From Methylobacillus rhizosphaerae (GTDB lineage: Bacteria > Pseudomonadota > Gammaproteobacteria > Burkholderiales > Methylophilaceae), in the NCBI RefSeq assembly GCF_900187985.1, contig NZ_FZOA01000005.1, positions 181,899 to 245,898 on the forward strand: a DNA stretch of 64,000 bases, in the 5' to 3' direction. The notes below the pieces were generated by a model. It was not told the origin of the DNA. It saw only the letters and a program-made list of their open reading frames with translations, and searched no databases. Positions 38,100 to 47,161 of the stretch are shown piece by piece (the first letter of the stretch is position 1; each line of letters opens with the position of its first letter). The position numbers and the translations under genes were made by a program.

Positions 38100-38109
38100 A
38101 TTCACTCCG

Positions 38110-38436
38110 TTACCACCATACAACCTTGTCGCCATTCAGCATGGCATCAATGACGACATCAATTTTCACAGGCTTGATACCATCACTCAGCTCTTCCGGG
38201 GATATTTCCCGCTGTTTCAACGATAATTCATCAGCGTATACCTGGATATTATGCTGATTTAAATCAGCATAAATATTGGATTCAACTCCTTTTCTTGTTG
38301 CCAATACAGCGTTCTGAACCAGCAATATACTGACACTTTCCTTTGCTTCTGCAAGTGAAACTACCAATTTATATTGGGCGCTAGTCCTTGCATCGTAGAA
38401 CTGGTCCTGGCTTTGTATAAACAAATAACCTTTCAA
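38110..38436 (-). CDS. DsrE-like protein without cysteine (first of three)
   Basis: 108 residues beginning MKGYLFIQSQDQFYDARTSAQYKLVVSLAEAKESVSILLVQNAV, a DsrE/TusB-type pattern. It contains no cysteine. The gene follows cysI by 15 bp and precedes the CxxC protein by 10 bp. Together the three small proteins look like a DsrEFH or TusBCD-type assembly, but sequence similarity by eye is weak for this member. Confidence 0.65.
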   Translation of the reverse strand: MKGYLFIQSQDQFYDARTSAQYKLVVSLAEAKESVSILLVQNAVLATRKGVESNIYADLNQHNIQVYADELSLKQREISPEELSDGIKPVKIDVVIDAMLNGDKVVWW

Positions 38437-38451
38437 TTTACTGCTCCTATT

Positions 38452-40152
38452 CTATGCATGCTGAACAGATGAAACTGTCTCATCTATCAGCGTAGTTCTT
38501 ACCAGAAAATCTCCAAACCTTTCCTCAGGGTTGGCAAGCAATTTATAACGCTGCATCAATTCATTCAATATGCTGAGTATCTTCACCTCATTGACATTTT
38601 TTGCATAAAGTTTTGCCAACCTATTTCCAACATGACTTCCTCCAAGATATAAGTTATATAATCCATGCGCTCTTCCTGTCAGTGCCACTTCAGCAATATA
38701 AGGTCTTGCGCATCCATTTGGACAACCTGTGATCCTCAATGTAATCGGCAGGCTATCCAGGCCATAATTGGACTTTATCTGGTTGAATCTTGGCAGGAAT
38801 TCCGGGAGATAGCGCTCAGCCTCTGCCATTGCCAGGCCGCACGTAGGCAATGCAACACAAGACAGGGTATTGACCGCCTGCTCACTCGGTTTGGTCAGAG
38901 TATCCAATCCAAGATCACTCAGCCTGATCTGCAGCTGCCGCAGCTCGTAATCGTGGACATCTGTCAGTTGCAAATTCTGGTTCGTCGTCAAGCGGACGCG
39001 ACCATCGTACAGCTGGAACAATCCTGCCAGCTGGTCCCTGAGCGCCGCGTTCACCCTGCCACTTTCTATATACACAGTACATTGCCAGAGACCATCATCG
39101 CCGCACCTCCATCCAATCTCGTCGCCATTTTGCGTAAATTTGACAGGATATGCCGCTGACAATGGCTTTCCTCTGCGCTGCTGTAACTCATCCAGGAACC
39201 AGGGTAATCCCAGCCTGTCCAGCGTATATTTGAAACGTGCGCGATGCCTGTCCTGGCGGTCACCAAAATCACGCTGTATTCCCATGATGACCTCAGCGAC
39301 TTCTGCTGCTTCATCCACTTGGACAAACCCGATTTCCTCGGCCAACCTTGGATAGCTGTCCTCCCGGCTATCAATTTGTCCCATACCACCGCCAACGCAT
39401 AGATTGAAACCGGTCAATTTTCCATCCCGAACAATCGCGATGAATCCGACATCCTGACCGTAAACATCAATATCGTTGACGGGCGGAATGACGAATCCGA
39501 CCTTGAATTTACGTGGCAAATACAATGGTCCATAAACCGGCTCGGCATCGACCGCCTGAACTGGTTTCGTTTCCTCATACCATATCTCCGGATATGCCTC
39601 TGTCTTGGGAATCAGCCTTTGTGATGTTTGTTTTGCGATTTCCTGCACTTTTCTTGAGATGCTGGAAATCGTGGGATTGCCTCCACAGACCACTCCCCTG
39701 CTGTCATCGCCACAGGCAGCAATCGTATCCAGCCCTATCTTTCTCAGCGCCTGCATGCACTTTCTCAGGTTGCCTTTCCTGATCCCGTGGAACTGTATTG
39801 TCTGACGTGTCGTGATACGCAAGCCTCTTTCTGCATACTTCCGCGATATATCATCCAGGCCTATCCATTGCTGTTTGCTCAACAATCCTCCCGGTATGCG
39901 TATACGCACCATGAACTGGTAATTAGGCTCGAGGAATCTTTTCTGGCGATCAGCGCGCAGATCCCTGTCATCCTGCTGGTATATGCCATGGAATTTAAGC
40001 AGCAATGTATCGTTGAACTGCATACTCCCCGTCACTGGATCACCCAGCCCATGGCTGATACTTCCCCGTAGGTAGTTACTATCATATTTAACCAGCTCAT
40101 TGCTATTAAACTGGTCAATATTTCCAACTAAGTGTTCAAATTTATTTTTCAT
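38452..40152 (-). CDS. cysI: sulfite reductase hemoprotein beta subunit
   Basis: 566 residues, near the 570 of E. coli CysI. The 4Fe-4S/sirohaem ligands are Cys432, Cys438, Cys477 and Cys481 (SCVALPTCGL and TGCPNGCARPY). RITTRQTIQFHGI and ACGDDSRGVVCGGNP are sirohaem-contact regions. It reduces sulfite to sulfide by six electrons received from the flavoprotein. The gene follows cysJ by 6 bp. The sequence looks a little lower in GC than its surroundings. Confidence 0.92.
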   Translation of the reverse strand: MKNKFEHLVGNIDQFNSNELVKYDSNYLRGSISHGLGDPVTGSMQFNDTLLLKFHGIYQQDDRDLRADRQKRFLEPNYQFMVRIRIPGGLLSKQQWIGLDDISRKYAERGLRITTRQTIQFHGIRKGNLRKCMQALRKIGLDTIAACGDDSRGVVCGGNPTISSISRKVQEIAKQTSQRLIPKTEAYPEIWYEETKPVQAVDAEPVYGPLYLPRKFKVGFVIPPVNDIDVYGQDVGFIAIVRDGKLTGFNLCVGGGMGQIDSREDSYPRLAEEIGFVQVDEAAEVAEVIMGIQRDFGDRQDRHRARFKYTLDRLGLPWFLDELQQRRGKPLSAAYPVKFTQNGDEIGWRCGDDGLWQCTVYIESGRVNAALRDQLAGLFQLYDGRVRLTTNQNLQLTDVHDYELRQLQIRLSDLGLDTLTKPSEQAVNTLSCVALPTCGLAMAEAERYLPEFLPRFNQIKSNYGLDSLPITLRITGCPNGCARPYIAEVALTGRAHGLYNLYLGGSHVGNRLAKLYAKNVNEVKILSILNELMQRYKLLANPEERFGDFLVRTTLIDETVSSVQHA

Positions 40153-40158
40153 ATCAGA

Positions 40159-41892
40159 TCAGTATAAATTCTTATGCAAGCGTTTCTCGGTAGCCAATTT
40201 ATCCCAGTGAACATCATCTTGTGATTTTGACCAACTCTTGATGGAGTCTTCTGCCTTTGTCAGGATAGATTTATCCCCACTCAGGTAAACATGTGCTCCT
40301 TGATTTATCCATTGCTTGAATTGATCCTGGTGTTCCACAACGTTATCAAATATTTCGTTATCACTTTCATCACCATAAAATACCGGATGCAGATGCTTCA
40401 ACACACCGGCATTCATGAACTTGATTAACTCAGCCTGATATAAAAAATCTTCCTCAAAAGTCATTTCAGAAAATATCAGCCAGCATTCATGTACTCTTTC
40501 CCCAGCTTCAATTTCCTGTAAAAAAGCAATAAATGGCGCAATACCAGTGCTATCTGCAATCAGGATTAATGGCAATCCTGGATCTTCAGGCAAGTGAAAT
40601 CGTTGATGTTTATGAGGGAATATTTCTACGGCATCATCAGCTTTTAATGTTGCAATGTAATTAGATGCCACCCCCTGATAGGTGTTATCGTCTTTGGTAT
40701 AGTGATATCGCTTCACGCATACATGTATTTCATCCGGGAATTGCTTAAGGCTATTGGTAATGTCGTAAAGACGTGGCTGCAATGGTCGCAATACATCAAC
40801 CAGTTGTTGTGCGTTGACAACAACATGGAACTGTTTCACAAGCTCCAGCAATGGTTTGCTTTTCAGGAAATCCTTCTTGCTTTTCTCTGAATCCCCCATC
40901 GCCTCGTGGAATTTTCCTGTTGTATCCAGGGATTCCCAGAGTTGTCCAAAATCCCGGCTTGGGATCGTGATATCCAGCTTGTCCCGCAAGGCATCGACGA
41001 GCGGCATACTGGCACCATCGATACTCACTACCTGCTCTGCCTTGAGATTGGTTTCCTGCAACAATCCCGTTACCATATCCATGGGATTCTTCACAAAAAT
41101 GCCTACAGCATCCCCTGCAGTGGCAGCCAGTGACATTTCATCAAGATCGAACACCAGGTGATGAATGGCATCCTGTCTTTTCATGGATGAAAGCCTGATA
41201 TTCTCAAGTACCTTGACCGTAGCAGGATGTGTCCTGTCAATCTCTCTGGTTTCAGGCGCGACAACTACAGCGGGAGCGTTATCATGGCTATCAATGGCTG
41301 GCAGCCTGGAGACTAAATCTGCCAGCCAACTATCTGCCGTTTTCTGGAAATCCGTATCGCATTCTTGCCTGTCCAACCAGCTTCTAGCGCCAGATTGTTT
41401 CAGCTTTTCATCAATATTGATGCCTGTGACACAGAAATGCTCATACGATGAGTCACCCAGTGCCAACACGGCATAACGCATATCTTCCAGTGGCAAACTG
41501 GACGACATCAAACTATTGTAAAAAGCAGTCACAGGCTCTGGCGGGTCTCCATCGCCGTGTGTACTGCAGATGATGATGACCTGGCGTAATTTCGCGAACT
41601 GCCGCACTGTCATCTGCGCCAGATCGTAGACTTTCACCTGATAACCCAGCGCTACTATTTTTTGCTCTGCCTGTAAGGCAATTTTTTTCGAGTTTCCTGT
41701 TTCCCCGCCATGGCATATCACGATCTCGCCGACTGCTTCCGTAGTAGCAGTCAGCGGCTGCAAATCGACTCGTCCAGCCAGGTATCCCGACAGCCAGATA
41801 CTTTGCCTCTCATCCAGGCGCTTGGTGAGTTCTATGATCTCTTTCCAGTGTTCCTCTTTAAAGATTTCCGGCCTTGTTTTCACAATCATCAC
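40159..41892 (-). CDS. cysJ: divergent sulfite reductase flavoprotein alpha subunit
   Basis: 577 residues. The flavodoxin domain has GGETGNSKKIAL, CSTHGDGDPPEPV and LALGDSSYEHFCVTG. The FAD/NAD-binding half shows RLYDITNS (normally RLYSI), GVASNYIA and DSTGIAPFIAF (normally PGTGIAPFRAF). Where CysJ has SRDQxEKVYVQ for the NADPH 2'-phosphate, residues 506-515 read YGDESDNEIF, without the Arg and Lys. It may prefer NADH or another donor (inference). It is the first gene of the cluster, divergent from a LysR gene. Confidence 0.85.
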   Translation of the reverse strand: MMIVKTRPEIFKEEHWKEIIELTKRLDERQSIWLSGYLAGRVDLQPLTATTEAVGEIVICHGGETGNSKKIALQAEQKIVALGYQVKVYDLAQMTVRQFAKLRQVIIICSTHGDGDPPEPVTAFYNSLMSSSLPLEDMRYAVLALGDSSYEHFCVTGINIDEKLKQSGARSWLDRQECDTDFQKTADSWLADLVSRLPAIDSHDNAPAVVVAPETREIDRTHPATVKVLENIRLSSMKRQDAIHHLVFDLDEMSLAATAGDAVGIFVKNPMDMVTGLLQETNLKAEQVVSIDGASMPLVDALRDKLDITIPSRDFGQLWESLDTTGKFHEAMGDSEKSKKDFLKSKPLLELVKQFHVVVNAQQLVDVLRPLQPRLYDITNSLKQFPDEIHVCVKRYHYTKDDNTYQGVASNYIATLKADDAVEIFPHKHQRFHLPEDPGLPLILIADSTGIAPFIAFLQEIEAGERVHECWLIFSEMTFEEDFLYQAELIKFMNAGVLKHLHPVFYGDESDNEIFDNVVEHQDQFKQWINQGAHVYLSGDKSILTKAEDSIKSWSKSQDDVHWDKLATEKRLHKNLY

Positions 41893-41985
41893 AGGTAGAT
41901 AAATAAATTGATGACTGATTATGATCTGGGATAGAATTAATTAATAATGAAATTTAACTTCACTTAATATTAAAAAAATTGATAC
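41893..41985. promoter_or_regulatory. divergent control region between cysJ and the LysR gene
   Basis: This 93-bp gap is very AT-rich. It holds an inverted repeat TGAA-N7-TTCA near 41949-41963 within a run of AT. LysR proteins often bind such dyads near divergent promoters. I see no clear -35/-10 pair, so the site is only suggestive. Confidence 0.35.
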
Positions 41986-42834
41986 ATGGATATCACTCTC
42001 GCTAAAACCTTTCTAGAAATCATCCAGTCAGGGAGCTTTATTGCAGCCGCAGAACGCCTGCATGTGACCCAGACAACGATCACCACTCGCATCAAGACAC
42101 TGGAAGAGTTGCTTGGATGCCAGCTGTTCGTGCGTAATCGCAGCGGTGCGAAACTGACGGATAACGGCGTCAGGTTTACTGCCTACGCACAACAACTGGT
42201 ACAGACATGGCATGCCGCAAAACGCGACCTGCCCTTGCCTGAGGGTACGGCAAACTCCATTACCATCGGCGGAGAAATCAGTCTCTGGAACCCGCTGCTG
42301 CTGCAATGGTTCAATTGCCTGAGGATGGAAATCCCTTCTATCGCCATCCGCGTGGAAGTCAGTGAAGCCGCTACTCTGCACAAAAAACTGGAAGGCGGCG
42401 TCATGGATGCAGCATTGGTTCACAGTCCTGATTACTGGTCAGGAATGCAAATAGAGGAACTGCTGGAAGAAAAGCTCATCATGGTGAAATCGAGCCGCAA
42501 CCCGGAACCGTATATTTATATCGACTGGGGAGATTATTTCAAACAACAACATGATTCTGCCTTGGTCGAATTTGCCAAACCAGGCTTATCCATCAATCTT
42601 GGCCCGCTTGCACTGAACCACATCCTTGAATATGGTGGCAGTGGCTATTTCAGGAGCCGTGTCGTTCAGAAATATATCGAGAACGGTGAGCTGGAAAAAG
42701 TCGATGCTTCTCCTGAGTTCTCGTATCCGATCTACTTGATTTATCCCCGTAACAAGAAAAATACCGTCATGACACAAGTACTGACCAAATTAAGGGAAGC
42801 CTCACAGCAGGAGTTCGACTGGTCCCAGCACTAG
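41986..42834 (+). CDS. LysR-family transcriptional regulator
   Basis: 282 residues. The N-terminal helix-turn-helix is AKTFLEIIQSGSFIAAAERLHVTQTTITTRIKTLEE at about 6-41. The effector domain starts near residue 90 and contains EISLWNPLLLQWFNCL. Divergent position to cysJ suggests it controls the sulfite reductase cluster. It is not clearly CysB, which is longer (about 320 residues). Its stop overlaps that of the convergent cyclo-ligase gene by 4 bases. Confidence 0.88.
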   Translation: MDITLAKTFLEIIQSGSFIAAAERLHVTQTTITTRIKTLEELLGCQLFVRNRSGAKLTDNGVRFTAYAQQLVQTWHAAKRDLPLPEGTANSITIGGEISLWNPLLLQWFNCLRMEIPSIAIRVEVSEAATLHKKLEGGVMDAALVHSPDYWSGMQIEELLEEKLIMVKSSRNPEPYIYIDWGDYFKQQHDSALVEFAKPGLSINLGPLALNHILEYGGSGYFRSRVVQKYIENGELEKVDASPEFSYPIYLIYPRNKKNTVMTQVLTKLREASQQEFDWSQH

Positions 42835-43514
42835 TGCTTTGCGTAACATACGGGTGAGGCCAAGGCACGCTCCTCCCGAGATCGGAAGTGGAAAAAGAAC
42901 AGATCTTTCATGATATTTTCCATTTGCCTGCCAGATGTCACCCATTGCAAGTTGCCATCCCTGAAATGCCGCACACCTTGCTCTGTCAGGATGAACTCTA
43001 TCGGCACACTGCGAGCGCCTGGAATGACACTGCCCAGCAGCCCGGCTTCGTATCCCAGGCCAATAGTAATAGGAGGAGGATCAAACCCGCGCAACGCTGT
43101 ATCATAGCTGTCGGTGCCATATCCCAACCGATATCCCCGGTTATCAAACCCGACCAGTGGAACAATCAGGATTTTCGGTTGCACACTGTCGGTATCCACC
43201 GGATAAGGTATTTGCAACGCCCCCTTTGTCATCAAGGCTTCGGGATGCCATCTCTTAAAACCCACTGCTGAACTCTCATCATCCACGACCGGCAACGATA
43301 TAGTGCTACCGGCTTTATGCAGCTGCATCATAAGTGGAACACTGTTGACTTCGCCCTTGATCGGCCAATAGCAACCGATACTTCTGCCAAACATGCACTC
43401 GCATATCAGCTGGAAGTGTGTGATGATTGCAGCACTGATTCTCGCAGCATCCTGCCTGTCCAGTGCAAGCCTGTCTTCAATCAAGCGCTTCCTGATCTGG
43501 CCAAGTTCCATCAT
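42831..43514 (-). CDS. 5-formyltetrahydrofolate cyclo-ligase
   Basis: 227 residues. CYWPIKGEVNSVPLMMQLHKAG, FKRWHP and IVPLVGFDNRGYRLGYGTDSYDTAL are hallmark regions of the family (ygfA/fau). It converts 5-formyl-THF to 5,10-methenyl-THF with ATP, rescuing folate. In a methylotroph folate C1 units are also central to assimilation. A 30-residue extension beyond the usual end has no recognised feature. It follows a rubredoxin gene by 5 bp. Confidence 0.88.
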   Translation of the reverse strand: MMELGQIRKRLIEDRLALDRQDAARISAAIITHFQLICECMFGRSIGCYWPIKGEVNSVPLMMQLHKAGSTISLPVVDDESSAVGFKRWHPEALMTKGALQIPYPVDTDSVQPKILIVPLVGFDNRGYRLGYGTDSYDTALRGFDPPPITIGLGYEAGLLGSVIPGARSVPIEFILTEQGVRHFRDGNLQWVTSGRQMENIMKDLFFFHFRSREERALASPVCYAKH

Positions 43515-43519
43515 TATCC

Positions 43520-43744
43520 CTAATCAGGCACCAGTTCTTGCATATCAGCACCAAAACACATGAGCAGATACTCATCCAACGGCAGTGGGGCGAACTTGGA
43601 TCTATCCGTGCCACACACTGCACATCGCCAATTTTCCGGCACCCTTTCCCAGGTCGTTCCCGGCAGGATACCCTTCTCGTGCTGGCCGATCAGTTCATCA
43701 TAAACAAAATCGCAACAACTACACTTCCACACGTAATGATTCAT
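43520..43744 (-). CDS. rubredoxin-like protein
   Basis: 74 residues from ATG at 43744. WKCSCCDFVYDE and NWRCAVCGTDRSKF supply the four iron-binding cysteines, and GILPGTTWERVPENW is the usual rubredoxin middle. An extra Cys sits inside the first CxxC. A C-terminal extension of about 20 residues (PLDEYLLMCFGADMQELV) is not part of the core. Rubredoxins shuttle single electrons. The pairing with a folate enzyme is unexplained. Confidence 0.82.
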   Translation of the reverse strand: MNHYVWKCSCCDFVYDELIGQHEKGILPGTTWERVPENWRCAVCGTDRSKFAPLPLDEYLLMCFGADMQELVPD

Positions 43745-43964
43745 TACCGTTGTGCCATCACACTTCACCACTGAACAAGTGCCGCCTGCAATCCATTCTC
43801 ACCCCCGCCATCATCAAGATAGACGTAAATTATGCTGAAAAACCAATGTTTTACATAATGAAAATATTTGCCGATTATTATCAATAAAATTCATAGATAA
43901 CAATGGATTGAAATACAGGCATTAATCACAATACACACAAACCAGTGTCTTGCACACTCAGTAT

Positions 43965-44420
43965 TTATCGCATGAACATACTACCGAAGGTGTTGACAAC
44001 AACCATCGCAATAAAAGCCAGAACGAGCATTCCTACTATTAACAGCAAAGATTGCAATACAAGAAGCACGAGCGCTGTGCTGATCGAGAGCTGGTTACCT
44101 TCTTTTGTCTTCAGCCATCGTTGATAGAGTAGCCAGGACAGCAATACATTAATCAACCAGTGAACAAATGATACTGATGAATTTTCATTGGTACTGACTA
44201 TGTGTCCAGATATACGATTGGGATTCCCTTCAAGTACACCTGAAATGATCGCAATGGCAGTGGTTATCAAAATCAATCTGATGACTGTTTTTCTGTCTTG
44301 AAAACACTTCAAGTAATACTGGCTAGCCTTTTGCAGCGTGTAGTACTCCAGCAACACAATAGCGATACAAACAACAGCAATTATTAGAATGCTCACAGAA
44401 TATCCCCGATAAATACTCAT
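43965..44420 (-). CDS. hypothetical membrane protein with four predicted helices
   Basis: 151 residues, AT-rich and not recognised. Hydrophobic segments lie at about 9-27, 46-62, 86-100 and 113-143. The start may instead be GTG at 44396, which has GGGGA 6 bases upstream. The gap of about 220 bp between its stop and the rubredoxin start holds nothing I can name. Confidence 0.55.
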   Translation of the reverse strand: MSIYRGYSVSILIIAVVCIAIVLLEYYTLQKASQYYLKCFQDRKTVIRLILITTAIAIISGVLEGNPNRISGHIVSTNENSSVSFVHWLINVLLSWLLYQRWLKTKEGNQLSISTALVLLVLQSLLLIVGMLVLAFIAMVVVNTFGSMFMR

Positions 44421-44804
44421 GAATCAATTTGCATGGTCTCGCCACCATCAAGCCAAGGTATATCTCATATTAGCAAATATGAGCTTGGCCTCTTCACAAC
44501 GAAACACTATCAACGACCTTCAGCTACTGTTCAAAGGGAAGCTGCGCTTTTTAATGTTACCGCGCTTTCACAGTCTATACACCTCAGAACTGTCCGATAT
44601 TAACTCATATTTTCAACAGATATTTAAGTGTCATGCCAACCTGACATGTAAATGTAAAAATGGTGCTTGAGAGGTATACAGCAAATAGATAGATCAGGCT
44701 GATCGATCGAGAGAGAGCTGGCGAAAGTAAATGCAGCATTAAATGCCCCAAATATTCCCCAGGAAATCTAACTATCTTGAAACGCCGCTCTGACGCGGGT
44801 TAAT
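44421..44804. other. gene-poor stretch with a large hairpin
   Basis: No credible gene is seen in these 384 bases. An inverted repeat is striking: CTCATATT (44464-44471) and AATATGAG (44476-44483) pair around AGCA, and GCCAAG (44452-44457) pairs with CTTGGC (44484-44489) outside a six-base bulge. No T-run follows, so it is not a simple terminator. Below the tRNA a weak CCGC/GCGG hairpin near 44785-44800 may end its transcript. Confidence 0.4.
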
Positions 44805-44892
44805 TGGCGGAAGCGGTGAGATTCGAACTCACGAACCCTTTCGGGTCGCCGGTTTTCAAGACCGGTGCCTTCAACCACTCGGCCACACTTCC
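44805..44892 (-). tRNA. tRNA-Ser (anticodon UGA)
   Basis: The minus strand folds as an 88-nt class II tRNA with GGAAGTG acceptor, anticodon loop CTTGAAA (anticodon TGA), a long variable arm (CGACCCGAAAGGGTTCG) and TTCGAATC T-loop. The 3' CCA is encoded. It reads serine codons UCA and related ones. Confidence 0.96.
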
Positions 44893-44942
44893 GTTTGACT
44901 TCAGCTAGAGTACTGAAGAAAGGCGGCTATTGTAGCACAGGA

Positions 44943-45476
44943 TTAATCATCGTCCACAACTATTCCGGGGAATAGCACATCGGTGAAACCAAACTGTGCC
45001 AGGTCCCGAATCCGCATTGGATAAAGGATTCCGTCCAGGTGGTCGCATTCATGTTGCACGACCCTGGCATGAAAACCGCTGACCAGCCGGTCTATCGGCT
45101 TTCCATACTGATCGAAGCCGCTATAGTGCAAGCGCTGATAACGCGGCACGATGCCACGCATGCCTGGGACGGAAAGACATCCTTCCCAGCCATCTTCCAG
45201 CTCTTCGCCCACAGGCGTTACAGTAGGATTGATCAACACGGTATAAGGCACCTGCTCGGCGTCGGGATAACGTGGATTATGACCTACGCCAAAGATAACG
45301 ATGCGCAAACTCACGCCGATCTGCGGCGCGGCAATTCCTGCCCCATTCAGGTCGGCCATGGTATCTTCCATGTCCTTGATCAGGGCATGCAGTTCCGGTG
45401 TATCGAACTGCTCAATGGGCTGCGCCTTTTGCAACAACAAAGGCTCGCCCATTTTCAGCACAGGCCTAACAGGCAT
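44943..45476 (-). CDS. def: peptide deformylase
   Basis: 177 residues. The three family motifs are present: [10 protein letters not shown] (near 45), [11 protein letters not shown] (near 100) and [12 protein letters not shown] (near 140), giving Cys and two His for Fe or Zn. It removes the formyl group from nascent proteins. The start overlaps the stop of the MTI phosphorylase gene by 11 bases, so the two are probably co-expressed. Confidence 0.95.
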   Translation of the reverse strand: MPVRPVLKMGEPLLLQKAQPIEQFDTPELHALIKDMEDTMADLNGAGIAAPQIGVSLRIVIFGVGHNPRYPDAEQVPYTVLINPTVTPVGEELEDGWEGCLSVPGMRGIVPRYQRLHYSGFDQYGKPIDRLVSGFHARVVQHECDHLDGILYPMRIRDLAQFGFTDVLFPGIVVDDD

Positions 45477-46212
45477 GACCGACCACCATTCTTTCTATGA
45501 GTTTTCTTACTCGTTCCATGGTTTCATTCAGCACATCCGCTGTATCTTCATAATGAATATGATGCACACTGTTTCCTCGTCCAGCCGCATGATTGACTAT
45601 CGGACAGATGGCAGCATAGTTTATACCCAGTTCACGTGCGAGTGCAGCTTCCGGCATACCTGTCATGCCTACCATGGTAGCGCCATCCCGCTCCATGCGA
45701 TTGATTTCCGCCCTGGTTTCAAGCCGGGGGCCCTGCACGCAGCCATAAACGCCACCATCCACCAGTGACTCATTGATATTCTGCGCAGCCTCCAGGCACA
45801 ACCCTCTCAGTCTTGGGCAATAGGGTTCAGTGAAATCCACATGCTTGACCGGCATATCTCCACCATCGTGGAAGGTATTTTTTCGCCCCTGGGTGTAATC
45901 GATGACTTGGTCAGGCAAGGCAATCACGCCAGGATGCAGGTCTTCATGGATACCTCCAACCGTTGCCACAGAGACAATGTCACGTACACCTTCCGAGTGC
46001 AGGGCCCAGATATTGGCACGATAGTTGACTAGATGCGGCGGAATGGTATGTCCGTGCCCATGGCGCGGCAGGAAAATAACCTCGTAGCCACAGATATCTC
46101 CATAACTCAATGGTCCTGAAGGTTCACCATACGGGGTGCGCACGATCTGCCTGCGCTTGATCTTCAGATTGGCCAATTGCGTTAATCCCGTACCACCAAT
46201 AATACCTAGCAT
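45466..46212 (-). CDS. S-methyl-5'-thioinosine phosphorylase (MTAP/PNP family)
   Basis: 248 residues from ATG at 46212. [10 protein letters not shown] is the phosphate-binding start; [24 protein letters not shown] and [22 protein letters not shown] are MTAP/MTIP motifs. With an MTA deaminase encoded at 9.6-10.9 kb, the partner route MTA to MTI to hypoxanthine is complete, as described for Pseudomonas aeruginosa. MTA phosphorylase activity cannot be excluded from sequence alone. Confidence 0.82.
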   Translation of the reverse strand: MLGIIGGTGLTQLANLKIKRRQIVRTPYGEPSGPLSYGDICGYEVIFLPRHGHGHTIPPHLVNYRANIWALHSEGVRDIVSVATVGGIHEDLHPGVIALPDQVIDYTQGRKNTFHDGGDMPVKHVDFTEPYCPRLRGLCLEAAQNINESLVDGGVYGCVQGPRLETRAEINRMERDGATMVGMTGMPEAALARELGINYAAICPIVNHAAGRGNSVHHIHYEDTADVLNETMERVRKLIERMVVGHAC

Positions 46213-46306
46213 GAAAACTCCAAGAGAACGGACTGGGACATTGTAGCGCAACAATATTCACTTGCCATCAAACGCGGGTATATACGTTTTATGGCATACT
46301 CTGCGG

Positions 46307-47161
46307 ATGATAGTATCCAAGCACCCTGCCATCCAGCAAGATCTGGCACTTGCAAAAACGCATTACGAAAATTTTCCGGTTGCTTCCTTTCTCCTCCCCA
46401 GGAAATTACGCGAACCTGTCCGCCTCATTTATGCCTTTGCGCGTCAAGCGGATGACTTCGCTGACGAAGGTGATCTGGCTCCTGAAGAGCGCCTGGCATT
46501 ACTGGAAGGCTTCCGTACGCAACTGGACCATATCCGCGATGGTGCGCAACCTGATGTACCGCTATTCCAGGCATTGCAAAACGTCATCAATACCCATCAC
46601 CTGCCGCTAGCCCCTTTTTATGATCTCCTGTCTGCATTCAGCCAGGATGTGACTAAAACGAGATATCACAATTTTGGTGAGCTTGTTGATTACTGCCGTC
46701 GTTCAGCCAACCCGGTAGGCCGCTTGCTGCTGCATCTCTATAATGCCGCAACACCGCGTAACATCGCTCGTTCGGATGCCATTTGCACATCCCTGCAATT
46801 GATCAATTTCCTGCAAGATGTGGAAGCGGACTACCAGAAACATCGTATTTATCTCCCCCTGGATGAGTTATACAAATTCAATATCCATGAGCAGCAGATT
46901 GCCAACCGCAATGCGCAAGGCACATGGGGCATGTTCATGGAGTTCCAGATCAATCGTACACGTCGCCTGCTGCAATCCGGTGCACCACTTGGACTGATTC
47001 TGCCTGGCCGGATCGGACTGGAAATGCGCATGATCATTGCAGGTGGTGAACGTATCCTGAAAAAATTGCACCAGAGTCGTGGTGATGTGTTCAACCAGCG
47101 CCCGACCCTGAAAACACGTGACTGGATCTATATGTTTTATCGGGCGATCAGCAAAAAATGA
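46307..47161 (+). CDS. hpnC: hydroxysqualene synthase HpnC
   Basis: 284 residues from ATG at 46307. The prenyl-diphosphate motifs are IYAFARQADDFADEGD (first Asp-rich region) and LQLINFLQDVEADYQKHRIYLP. HpnC turns presqualene diphosphate into hydroxysqualene. The next gene overlaps by 4 bases (ATGA). The order hpnC-hpnD-hpnE is the standard bacterial squalene set. Confidence 0.92.
   Translation: MIVSKHPAIQQDLALAKTHYENFPVASFLLPRKLREPVRLIYAFARQADDFADEGDLAPEERLALLEGFRTQLDHIRDGAQPDVPLFQALQNVINTHHLPLAPFYDLLSAFSQDVTKTRYHNFGELVDYCRRSANPVGRLLLHLYNAATPRNIARSDAICTSLQLINFLQDVEADYQKHRIYLPLDELYKFNIHEQQIANRNAQGTWGMFMEFQINRTRRLLQSGAPLGLILPGRIGLEMRMIIAGGERILKKLHQSRGDVFNQRPTLKTRDWIYMFYRAISKK

Noticed and set aside
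44419..44670. A plus-strand frame of 83 codons before the tRNA
   Set aside because: No ribosome site and no protein-like pattern, and it contains the large hairpin. Treated as non-coding.
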